From JANNVK01 sp031430435 (GTDB taxonomy: Bacteria; Acidobacteriota; Blastocatellia; Pyrinomonadales; Pyrinomonadaceae): DNA of 64,000 nt. Shown here in pieces: positions 43,624-51,467 of this stretch. Each line of letters starts with the position of its first letter. Within the stretch, counting starts at the first letter, position 1. The position numbers and the translations under genes were made by a program. The notes beneath the pieces were generated by a model. The model was not told the DNA's origin and did not search any database. It was given only the letters and a program-made list of their open reading frames with translations. The DNA is taken from the NCBI GenBank assembly GCA_031430435.1, contig JANPBM010000110.1:124001-188000 (forward strand), given 5' to 3'.

Positions 43624-45380
43624 TTTGAATAACGTCCGATAGCGGTTTGATGCGTCAGCGAATATAAAATCAATTCTCCGCTTGCCGTTTGATATGCAAA
43701 AATCGGACTTCGCGGATTAAATTCGATTTTAACGATTTCGTCGTCCGCAGTCATAATATGTTTTCGCCGTCCGTAAGCCCAACTAAATTCGATAGTTTTG
43801 CGGTCGTCCATCAACTCAAAAAATCCCGCTTTCGGGGCAAATCTCGAATCGTGATAAACGCCGACAACTTCTCCTTTTGGTTGCGGCATTATCCTGAAAG
43901 GGTCTTTATCTTCAACAAAACTCCAATTTCCGCTCGTGTCCTCGATTGCTAAAACTTTTTTACCGGCTTCACCACGTCCGAAAAATGCTTGATTCAGCCT
44001 TTTTCCCGTAAAAGATTTGCTGTAAATCGAATCGGAAATCGAGACAAAAGTGTGAAATTCGTCCTTTTCTTTACAACCGACATACAGAAACTCCTTATCG
44101 GTTTTAGTAACAGCTAAAACATTTGTTGCCAACAGTTTAAAATATCCGGCTGAGTTATCGGGTTTCTCTTCCAAAGAAAAAAGATTACCTTTTGCATCCA
44201 AAATTGCGGCTCTGTCGGGTTTTGAAGGTCTTGGCGAAGAGGCGAAAATTTGCAAAAGATTCTTTTCATCTTGGGGGAAATTAAAATCTCCGGTCAGCAT
44301 TTTGTATAAGCCTGCTTTCAAATTAAAACCGTATTTTTGATATTGAAATCGAATTGTTTGATTGTCAATTTTTACGGCGACAGCAATTGCTTTCTTTAAC
44401 CGACCAATAGCAACATAACTATTTTCTGTATAAGACTTATAGATTATCGGTGATGTTTGTTGAACGTTCTGAACAGGAAAACTCAAAATACTTTCAGAAT
44501 CAAGTTTGGCAAAAAGTTTTGTGCCTGTTGCGTCAAAGAAAAAATTAGTAACATTTCCGTCAAGTTTTGCAGTTTGCGTATGAATCGGACTTAGAGTTTC
44601 AAATGGATTTCGCAAAAGTCGCGTGCAAATATTCGGCGGCGGAAGTTCTAACGCAATTTGCTTTTCAATGCCTGAAGCACTTTTGATTTTTAAGTTAAGC
44701 TCAAGTTTTTCAAGGTCTGAAGTTTCGTCAATGTAAAGATGCGAAAAGCCTTTAGCTTCTTCAAATTGCGAGAGTTTTTCGCTTCCGATCAGCCAGACAT
44801 CCGACATTTTGTGAACTTCTTTCAATTTTTCTCGCCACGCCGAAACATCTTCTTCGCAGACATCGTTGGCGGTTCTTGATTCAAGCAGAATTTTGACGCT
44901 CGATTCGGTATCGTCGGAAATTATAAGTTGTTTTTCGTTCTGCAAAACGCCCCACAAAAACATCGTATCGGCAGCTTCGGCACGTCTGGCGAAAATTATT
45001 AAGGCAGCAAGATGAGCAATTCTCGGCGTTCCGATTTGCATTGCTCCCGCGTCGAAAAGTGCGATTGAAACACGCTTTGCACTCGGCGAAATTTTTGCCA
45101 AATTCAAAAATAAATGCTCGCCCATTACGGCTCGGCGGATAAACTCATCACCGAAGTCATCCGCTAAAGCCAATTCCGACAACAATAAGCGTTCGTAAAT
45201 GCCACGCCGATTTACGCCGTCATAACCGTTCGGCTCACCGTCGCTATTTTCATCCGAAGAATTTATCGGACTGATAAACGGCGAGATTTTCCGGACATAT
45301 CCGCCCAGAACGAGACTTATTTCATCGGGAAAAATCTGCAAATGTTTTGCCCAAGGTGTCAGGCTTGTCGGAAATTTCAT
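43620..45380 (-). CDS. Degenerate vWA plus beta-propeller protein of the ternary system
   Basis: 586 residues. Residues about 60-215 read as a von Willebrand A fold: RVSIALFDAGAMQIGTPRIAHLAALIIFARRAEAADTMFLWGVLQ, with the metal site DxSxS replaced by D110-A-G112-A-M114, and a final VWLIGSEKLSQF strand. Residues about 250-586 are beta-propeller-like (TKLFAKLDSESILSFPVQ, RAAILDAKGNLFSLEEK, SPIFAYQTASGELILYS). MoxR ATPases typically remodel vWA partners, so this is the expected client. Both ends overlap neighbouring genes by 4 bases. Confidence 0.8.
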   Translation of the reverse strand: MKFPTSLTPWAKHLQIFPDEISLVLGGYVRKISPFISPINSSDENSDGEPNGYDGVNRRGIYERLLLSELALADDFGDEFIRRAVMGEHLFLNLAKISPSAKRVSIALFDAGAMQIGTPRIAHLAALIIFARRAEAADTMFLWGVLQNEKQLIISDDTESSVKILLESRTANDVCEEDVSAWREKLKEVHKMSDVWLIGSEKLSQFEEAKGFSHLYIDETSDLEKLELNLKIKSASGIEKQIALELPPPNICTRLLRNPFETLSPIHTQTAKLDGNVTNFFFDATGTKLFAKLDSESILSFPVQNVQQTSPIIYKSYTENSYVAIGRLKKAIAVAVKIDNQTIRFQYQKYGFNLKAGLYKMLTGDFNFPQDEKNLLQIFASSPRPSKPDRAAILDAKGNLFSLEEKPDNSAGYFKLLATNVLAVTKTDKEFLYVGCKEKDEFHTFVSISDSIYSKSFTGKRLNQAFFGRGEAGKKVLAIEDTSGNWSFVEDKDPFRIMPQPKGEVVGVYHDSRFAPKAGFFELMDDRKTIEFSWAYGRRKHIMTADDEIVKIEFNPRSPIFAYQTASGELILYSLTHQTAIGRYSK

Positions 45381-45799
45381 AAAACTTCGCTCAATAATTG
45401 TCGGGAAACCGGAAGCATTTTTCCAATCGGAATAATATTATTTCCAACGACGACGAAAGGTTTTTGCTCGGCAAATTTACCGAGCAAAACCTTTTCAAAT
45501 AAATCTATCGGAATATCGGGACGTAAATTTGTCGGCAAAAAAATCGAAGGTGCGTTTGCGTCTTTTCCCAGATAAATTCCGCCGTCAATCCACGGCAAAT
45601 TATCGGTTTCGCCCGCCACAAATAGAAGATTATCGGCAAAAACGCCCTGTAAGTTCGACAATTTTTCATCGTCAAACGACAAAAGTTTTTTACGCAAACG
45701 AATCGCCGAATCGCCAAAGGCAATCAACGCCGAAGGTTGCAACGAATCAAAGCGATTTTGCCGGTTAATCTTAAGCAGTTGCGTCATTTGTTTCTTCAC
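45377..45799 (-). CDS. Small accessory protein of the ternary system
   Basis: 140 residues (or 136 from the second in-frame ATG at 45787). Hydrophobic beta segments and conserved-looking motifs GVFADNLLFVAGETDNLPWIDGGIYLG and PSIFLPTNLRPDIPIDLFEKVLLGKF are visible. It overlaps the MoxR gene by 29 bases upstream and the vWA-propeller gene by 4 bases downstream. I take it to be one of the small bpX domains found in MoxR-vWA-propeller operons, by position and pattern; the exact family needs a profile search. Possibly an adaptor between ATPase and vWA protein. Confidence 0.7.
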   Translation of the reverse strand: MKKQMTQLLKINRQNRFDSLQPSALIAFGDSAIRLRKKLLSFDDEKLSNLQGVFADNLLFVAGETDNLPWIDGGIYLGKDANAPSIFLPTNLRPDIPIDLFEKVLLGKFAEQKPFVVVGNNIIPIGKMLPVSRQLLSEVL

Positions 45800-46931
45800 T
45801 TACTCCCAAAATTTCGACAACTTTCGCCCGAACTTCGGCTAAATCTTTCGGCATTGTTTCAACGTTAAAACCTGCATCAATTTCGCGGGCAATTCCTTCA
45901 ATTTTCAGTTTCCAAGCGGCTTGATTTTCGTTTTCAAGCGGACGATTTACTAAAGTTTCGTTAGCGATATTTACCAAACGAGTTGCTCTTGCCAATGCTC
46001 CGAGCGAAGCGTCTTCGGCGGCAAAAGGAAGCGTTTTATTTTCGGTTTCGGCTAATAATTCGTGCAGAGAATCTCTCGCCAAAGATTGTTGTTCGTGCGT
46101 CGGAACGGCGTAAATGAGCGTCCATAAATCGCTTGGCTGAGCAATAATTCTGCCGTCTAAAATTGCGGCGGAAGCAATCAGACGCTGCATTTTTACGGCT
46201 CGGCGGTCAGAAATGTTGATGCCCGAACTTCGCATAATTCTCACGGCTTGAGCAATATTCGGACGAACTTCTTTCAAATCGACGGTTGAAACAAGTTGCG
46301 ATAAATTATCAATATCTTCGATTTTTGCGGCGTGTGCAAAATCTTTTTTCGCTAAATCCCAACCGCCTTCAAGCAAACTTTCAAGCATCGGATCGGCAAT
46401 CGGTTCGACAAAAAGTCTGACCAAAAATCTGTCGGCAAAAGCGGCTAAAGATTCATCGGTCGGCAGAGCGTTCGATGCACCGACGCAGACACGCAACGGA
46501 CATTTCATCCGCGTATGTCCGCGACGAAAAATGCGTTCGTTTAAAATGCCCAAAAGTGTATTCAAAATCGCGGTTGAACCAAGAAAAATTTCGTCTAAAA
46601 ACGCAATTTCGGCTTCGGGCAACATTCCCGAAGTTTCGGTTTCAACGATTCCTTCTTTTAATTTGCGTAAATCAACGGGACCGAAAATCTCGCTCGGTTC
46701 GGTAAAACGTCCGAGCAGATATTCAAAATAATTTCCGCCCGTTGCCTTTGCAATTCGCCGCACGGCTTCACTTTTTGCGGTTCCGGGCGAACCGATAATC
46801 AACACATGTTCTTCGGCAACTGCCGCAAGTGCGACTAATTCGACCAAAGTTTCACGCTCGATAAGATTTTTACTCGCTTCGGCAATCGCAAACCGAATTG
46901 CTTCAACTGATTTTTCTAAATTATTTGACAT
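45771..46931 (-). CDS. RavA-like MoxR AAA+ ATPase, first gene of the ternary system
   Basis: 386 residues: Walker A IIGSPGTAKSEA (47-54), YFEYLLGRFTEPSEIFGPVDLRKLKEG, Walker B AEIAFLDEIFLGSTAILNTLLGILNERIFRRG, sensor GASNALPTDESLAAFADRFLVRLFVEPI. The RFTEPSEIFGPVDL block is diagnostic of the RavA subgroup, whose partners are vWA proteins. C-terminal helical and small domains run to residue 386. It drives ATP-dependent remodelling of the downstream vWA-propeller protein by analogy with RavA-ViaA. First gene of a five-gene operon with a strong promoter. Confidence 0.93.
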   Translation of the reverse strand: MSNNLEKSVEAIRFAIAEASKNLIERETLVELVALAAVAEEHVLIIGSPGTAKSEAVRRIAKATGGNYFEYLLGRFTEPSEIFGPVDLRKLKEGIVETETSGMLPEAEIAFLDEIFLGSTAILNTLLGILNERIFRRGHTRMKCPLRVCVGASNALPTDESLAAFADRFLVRLFVEPIADPMLESLLEGGWDLAKKDFAHAAKIEDIDNLSQLVSTVDLKEVRPNIAQAVRIMRSSGINISDRRAVKMQRLIASAAILDGRIIAQPSDLWTLIYAVPTHEQQSLARDSLHELLAETENKTLPFAAEDASLGALARATRLVNIANETLVNRPLENENQAAWKLKIEGIAREIDAGFNVETMPKDLAEVRAKVVEILGVSEETNDATA

Positions 46932-46981
46932 AGATTTTGAGCAACAAAACTTTAAGATTGAGGTTTGTCGGCTTACAGAGA

Positions 46982-47010
46982 ATTATAGTTGAGTTGAGTA
47001 GTGAAGTAAA
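46982..47010 (-). promoter_or_regulatory. Sigma-70-type promoter of the ternary-system operon
   Basis: Minus strand TTTACT (47005-47010), 17-base spacer, perfect TATAAT (46982-46987). Transcription would start near 46975, about 45 bases before the MoxR ATG. Confidence 0.75.
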
Positions 47011-47089
47011 TGAAACTTTATTTACCGAAATTCAATTTTTGTTATAGGCGTATAAAGCCGATTCCGCTAAATTTTGAAAAATAATCAAA

Positions 47090-47503
47090 CTATTTAACTT
47101 CTTTCTTCGGCGAAAAATCTTCAATCGTAAATCTCACACCGAGTTTTTTCATCACATCGGGCGAGAAAATGAAGTTTGAACCTGCAAATACGGTTGTCTC
47201 GTCTTTGGTTAAAAGCCAACGGTTTGTCTGAAACGGCGCGGTTTCTTTGAGAAAATCTTTATCGTCGCGATCGAATTTCCCGCCGTCTTTTCGTTTAAAA
47301 GCGAAAATATATTCAAAATCGCTTCTTTGCATAGATTTCAAATTTTCTTCAAAATCTGAAATCGGTGGTTTTTCGGCGTTTGAATTGACGGTGTTTGCGG
47401 GTTGATTAGCTGAATTATTTGTTTCAACCGCGTTATTTTGACAAGCGAAATTCAGCAAACAAAAAGCTGAAATTATAATAAAATTGAAAACTGAACTTCG
47501 CAT
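47090..47503 (-). CDS. Putative lipoprotein, unrecognised family
   Basis: 137 residues from the ATG at 47503; the longer frame would start inside the upstream gene and lacks a signal. The N-terminus is a lipoprotein signal ending LNFAC (about residue 20), then an Asn/Ala-rich linker. The rest (SDFEYIFAFKRKDGGKFDRDDKDFLKE, TNRWLLTKDETTVFAGSNF) is a compact alpha/beta region with no family I recognise. It starts 13 bases after the stop of the membrane-protein gene, so they are likely co-transcribed. Confidence 0.75.
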   Translation of the reverse strand: MRSSVFNFIIISAFCLLNFACQNNAVETNNSANQPANTVNSNAEKPPISDFEENLKSMQRSDFEYIFAFKRKDGGKFDRDDKDFLKETAPFQTNRWLLTKDETTVFAGSNFIFSPDVMKKLGVRFTIEDFSPKKEVK

Positions 47504-47516
47504 ATTTATTTTGCCT

Positions 47517-49340
47517 TTAATTTTCGGCTTCTTCATCATCGACGTTGACGTTTTTTTCGTCGTTTGCCGTTTCCGCGTCAAGCTGTTTTTGCTCTTCGGG
47601 TGTCAGTTGCTTTTCAATATCTTTGTTGGAATCTTCGTCAACAGATTCGTTCGGAACTTCGCCTTTGGCATCGCGGATTTTTAGAATTCGTGCGTCCGAA
47701 TCTTCGTAAACCGTTTCGCACCAGCCGCTTTCAAGTGCTTTGGCAATAAAATCAGTATTTTCTTTGGCATCCGTAAAAATCCATTTTGCACTGAATTGAT
47801 CACGAATTATCGGTGCCGGATCGTCGATTTTGCCGCCGGTAATATCACCGATTTGCTTGTAAAGTTCCGGATTTTTTGAATATAAATAGTTCGGGTCGAG
47901 TCCGTAAACGTAACTGTGTTTTTGGTCGTAGAAAAACATTTTCGGAAAATCATCCCAATTACAGTTAAAAATTCGTTCGCCTTCGGGGATATTTTCGTTT
48001 GTCCAACGCATCGCATTTTCGTATTTGTCGGCGGCTTCGTTGTTTCTAATATCGGAAATTAAGCCTGTTTGCCCAAGGCTTTCAAATCCGCGAAAGTTGA
48101 AAAACAGAATTGCGACCAATGCCGCGCCGATAAAACCCAAGACAATTTGTCTGAAAATTTTGATGTTCGCCGATTCAACCGAATCTTTCGCCGCATCGAG
48201 CAACGGTTCGATGTCGCGTTTGAAATAATCGGGAAGTTGCACGACCAACGGCGTAATAAATTCTTTCCAACTAAACGCCGCAAACAGAATTGCAAACGGC
48301 GGAAAGTATTCGGCAAATCGTTTTGAACGAAACTGTGAAACGAGCAAAATCGTAACAAACCCAAGAAAAAAAGTTGATTTTTCCGGCATCTTTCCGTTTT
48401 TTGGCGCAAACAAAATATAGCCGATTAACATGGCAATTAAGGCAATCGGAAAATGTGTTAAAAGTTCGATGCCCGAATACGCATACCATTCGCCGCCGAC
48501 CGGAACCTCAAAATCGCCAACCTTGAATTTCGTCCAAAAATGTTCAAAAAACAGACCGAGATTGGCGGGAAAATACGGATTTATAAGGTTGCCCAAAACC
48601 ATTCCGCCAAAAGTATAAGCGAGCGGTTGCCATTCAAATTTTCGTTCGTTCCAAGCAATAATTGCCGTCCAAATAATCGCCGCAAAAAGCAACAACGGAA
48701 ATAAACTGTAAGTCCACACGAACACAAACATCAGCGGAAACAGCCAAATATATTTTCGTTCAAACAGCAGATAAATTCCGGCGATGGTGATAATAATTGT
48801 GAGCGGCGGAGCTTTTGCCATATTCATCCGATAAAAAAACGGATTCGCGCAGGTCAGCAAAGCTCCCAACCAGACTAAAAGATAATCGACATTGTAGCGA
48901 AAGATGAGCCAATAAACCGAAAATATTGCCAGACTTCCATAGAAAACCGTGGCGACTTTTGCCGCCATGACAGGTTCAAAAAACCACAGAAACGGAATCT
49001 GCAAAAGGTGAAAAAGAAAATGATGGTCGGCGTAAGCGTTTGCGTTTAGGACGGTTAGCGGAAGCCATTTGAATTCGGGAAGCCATTTGAAGTGCTTGAA
49101 ATTTTCCCACAACAGTGAACTCCAACGAATGTGATAATAGCCGTCCCAATCGCCGCAGCAAATCGCTTTGGTCGAAAATTGCAGCATCACCATCAACAGT
49201 ACAATCGCACAAAACCCGAAAATCAAATAAACCCACCGTACGGCTTCATCCGAGCCGAGTCGATTCTGCCAACTTTGCTTTTGATTTTGAGTTTCCGCAG
49301 AAGTTTCCAAAGGTTCTTTTTCGCTAAAAATTGTTTCCAT
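47517..49340 (-). CDS. Multi-pass membrane protein, GT-C glycosyltransferase-like
   Basis: 607 residues with about eleven membrane helices over residues 35-440 and a soluble C-terminal domain to 607 ending in an acidic tail (DEDSNKDIEKQLTPEEQKQLDAE). The first loop after helix 1 has GDWDGYYHIRWSSLLW with acidic residues and AYADHHFLFHLLQIPF, as in GT-C enzymes such as STT3/AglB or mannosyltransferases, which use lipid-linked sugars. The soluble part has WTNENIPEGERIFNCNWDDFPKMFFYDQKHSYVYGLDPNYLY. No enzyme identity can be fixed. It stands upstream of a small lipoprotein gene. Confidence 0.75.
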   Translation of the reverse strand: METIFSEKEPLETSAETQNQKQSWQNRLGSDEAVRWVYLIFGFCAIVLLMVMLQFSTKAICCGDWDGYYHIRWSSLLWENFKHFKWLPEFKWLPLTVLNANAYADHHFLFHLLQIPFLWFFEPVMAAKVATVFYGSLAIFSVYWLIFRYNVDYLLVWLGALLTCANPFFYRMNMAKAPPLTIIITIAGIYLLFERKYIWLFPLMFVFVWTYSLFPLLLFAAIIWTAIIAWNERKFEWQPLAYTFGGMVLGNLINPYFPANLGLFFEHFWTKFKVGDFEVPVGGEWYAYSGIELLTHFPIALIAMLIGYILFAPKNGKMPEKSTFFLGFVTILLVSQFRSKRFAEYFPPFAILFAAFSWKEFITPLVVQLPDYFKRDIEPLLDAAKDSVESANIKIFRQIVLGFIGAALVAILFFNFRGFESLGQTGLISDIRNNEAADKYENAMRWTNENIPEGERIFNCNWDDFPKMFFYDQKHSYVYGLDPNYLYSKNPELYKQIGDITGGKIDDPAPIIRDQFSAKWIFTDAKENTDFIAKALESGWCETVYEDSDARILKIRDAKGEVPNESVDEDSNKDIEKQLTPEEQKQLDAETANDEKNVNVDDEEAEN

Positions 49341-49360
49341 AAAGAGATAATTCTAAAGTG

Positions 49361-49437
49361 GAAAGCGGAAAATGGAAAATGGAAAATAGAAAATATTGGT
49401 AACTTCTCAATTCGCAGCTAAAACATTTTCCGCTTTC
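49361..49437. repeat. 14-bp inverted repeat with GGAAAATG short repeats
   Basis: GAAAGCGGAAAATG (49361-49374) and its exact reverse complement (49424-49437) enclose 49 bases; the left side continues as GGAAAATGGAAAATGGAAAATAG, the right as TTTCAGTTTTCCGTTTTCAG. The right arm lies inside the last codons of the ABC exporter gene. Confidence 0.75.
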
Positions 49438-51254
49438 AGTTTTCCGTTTTCAGTTTTGTCATCAGCGTATTGCAGTCGATAAAGCCGCCAATACAAGCCT
49501 TTCAAACGCAATAACTCTTGATGCGACCCCATTTCGCGGAGTTCGCCGTGGTGCATGACGATTATTTTGTCGCACCGTTGAATGGTCGAAAGCCGATGTG
49601 CCACCACGAGCGACGTGCGTTCCTGCATAACTCGCTCGACGGCTTGCTGAATTAACTGCTCGGTTTCCGTATCGATTGAACTGGTTGCTTCGTCCAACAC
49701 CAAAATCGCGGGTTCAAACGCCAACGCTCTCGCGAACGAAACAAGTTGTTTTTGTCCGACCGATAAACCTGCGCCGCGTTCTTTGACGACCGATTTATAA
49801 CCGCCGTCGATTTTTTGAATAAATTCGTCAGCGTGAACTTCTTTTGCCGCCCAAAGTATCTTATCTTCTTTGATTGCATCATTTCCGAGCTTGATATTGT
49901 CTTCGATCGAACCACTGAAAAGAAAAACATCTTGTAAAACAACCGCGAAATTTTGCCGTAAATCTTCCAAATTCCAATCGCGTACGTCAACGCCGTCAAC
50001 TAAAATTCGACCTTTTTGAATGTCGTAAAAACGCATTATCAAGTTCGTAATCGTCGTTTTGCCCGAACCCGTGTGTCCGACCAACGCGACTGACTGCCCC
50101 GATTCGACCGTGAAAGAAACGTCTTTCAAAATCCAATCTTCCTTTTTATACGCAAACCAAACGTTTTCAAATTCGATTTTTCCGACCGCGCGACCTTGTT
50201 TTTTCGGCTCTTTCGGCGATTCGACCGTTACTTCTAAATCAAGCAGTTCAAAGATTCGATGCGAGGCGACAATCGCGGCTTGAAGCACGTTAAATTTATC
50301 GGATAAATCACGAATCGGTTGAAAAAGTAAGCCCGAATACTGAACAAAGGCGATAATCGTGCCGATTGTAACCGCCGTTCCCGCAGCCGAAGTCAGCGTT
50401 AAAATTTCGTAACCGCCAAACCAAATGACGACTGCAATCCCAATTGCACCGATAAAATCAACGAGCGGATAAAAAATCGAATAATAATAAATTGTTTCGA
50501 GATTTGCGTTGCGGTAATCGTCGTTTATTTCGGCAAAATTTCGTTGAACTTTGGCTTCGGCGTTAAAAAGTTGGACGGTTGAAGCACCCGAAATATGTTC
50601 TTGCAAAAAGGCATTCAGCTTTGCGGTTCGCGTCCGCACTTTGTCGAAACCTTCGCGGGCATATTTGCGAAACCAATTTGTGGCGATAAATAAAAGCGGA
50701 ACCGTAACCAGCGAAACAAGGGCGAGTTTCCAATCCATCGCCAGCATAAACGCCATTATTGCAACAATTATGACCAAATCGCCGAGAACGTCAATGACAC
50801 CCGAAGTGAAAAGTTCGTTGAGCGAATCGACATCGGAAGTGATGCGAGTAATCACGCGACCGACCGGATTTTTGTCGTAATACGCAACTTCTTGTTTTTG
50901 CAGTTTCGTGTAAATTTCTGTCCGCAGGTCAAACATTACCTGTTGACCAACGCGATTGAGCAAAATTTCCTGCGTGTATTGAAAAATAAATCGAAAGAAC
51001 AATACAAAAAAGAACGCGACGACAAAAAGCGTAAAACCTTCTAACTGTTTCGGGACAATATAGTTATCGACTGCATATTGCACAAATTTCGGACTTAACG
51101 CGCCGAGAATATTCAAAACAACCGTCATCGCCAACGCAATCACGACTAATTTCCAATATGGTCGCAGATAACGAAACAGACGTTTGGCAACCTTAAAATC
51201 GTAAGTTTTGCCGATAGATTTTTCTTCTTGCTGTGCTTTTTTTGTTTCGGACAT
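49407..51254 (-). CDS. ABC exporter, fused membrane and ATPase domains (MsbA/LmrA-like)
   Basis: 615 residues. Residues about 35-330 are a six-helix type I exporter domain (QQVMFDLRTEIYTKLQKQEVAYYDKNPVGRVITRITSDVDSLNELF); about 365-600 the nucleotide-binding domain with Walker A LVGHTGSGKTTITNLIMRFY, Q-loop AVVLQDVFLFSGSIEDNI, signature GAGLSVGQKQLVSFARAL, Walker B AILVLDEATSSID and H-loop VVAHRLSTI. It probably exports lipids or drugs as a homodimer. The last dozen residues (TENGKLKAENVLAAN) are encoded by the simple-repeat DNA and are probably a recent tail. Confidence 0.93.
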   Translation of the reverse strand: MSETKKAQQEEKSIGKTYDFKVAKRLFRYLRPYWKLVVIALAMTVVLNILGALSPKFVQYAVDNYIVPKQLEGFTLFVVAFFFVLFFRFIFQYTQEILLNRVGQQVMFDLRTEIYTKLQKQEVAYYDKNPVGRVITRITSDVDSLNELFTSGVIDVLGDLVIIVAIMAFMLAMDWKLALVSLVTVPLLFIATNWFRKYAREGFDKVRTRTAKLNAFLQEHISGASTVQLFNAEAKVQRNFAEINDDYRNANLETIYYYSIFYPLVDFIGAIGIAVVIWFGGYEILTLTSAAGTAVTIGTIIAFVQYSGLLFQPIRDLSDKFNVLQAAIVASHRIFELLDLEVTVESPKEPKKQGRAVGKIEFENVWFAYKKEDWILKDVSFTVESGQSVALVGHTGSGKTTITNLIMRFYDIQKGRILVDGVDVRDWNLEDLRQNFAVVLQDVFLFSGSIEDNIKLGNDAIKEDKILWAAKEVHADEFIQKIDGGYKSVVKERGAGLSVGQKQLVSFARALAFEPAILVLDEATSSIDTETEQLIQQAVERVMQERTSLVVAHRLSTIQRCDKIIVMHHGELREMGSHQELLRLKGLYWRLYRLQYADDKTENGKLKAENVLAAN

Positions 51255-51429
51255 TAGTTAAGAGTTTAATTCGGAAGGTCATCAATTTGCAAAACCTTAT
51301 TTCTATACTTAATAATACCGAAACGCGAAATAAATGTCGGTCAAAGGCAGAAAAATGCGCGAAGCAGCCGTAATTTCGCACGGGTTTCCGCATATTTGAC
51401 AAACCTTTTGGTAATTTCAGTCTGTGAAT

Positions 51430-51467
51430 AAAAGCCTTAGTATTGAGAGTACGAAGGCTTTTTTTCT
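51430..51467. terminator. Intrinsic terminator after the VWA-protein gene
   Basis: AAAAGCCTT (51430-51438) pairs with AAGGCTTTT (51454-51462), with further GTA/TAC pairing inside; T run on the plus side, A run partly on the other. It stands at the 3' end of the VWFA-related gene. Confidence 0.8.

Noticed and set aside
51193..51402. 69-residue minus-strand ORF upstream of the ABC exporter
   Set aside because: Composition is not protein-like and it overlaps the exporter start in another frame without a ribosome-binding site.
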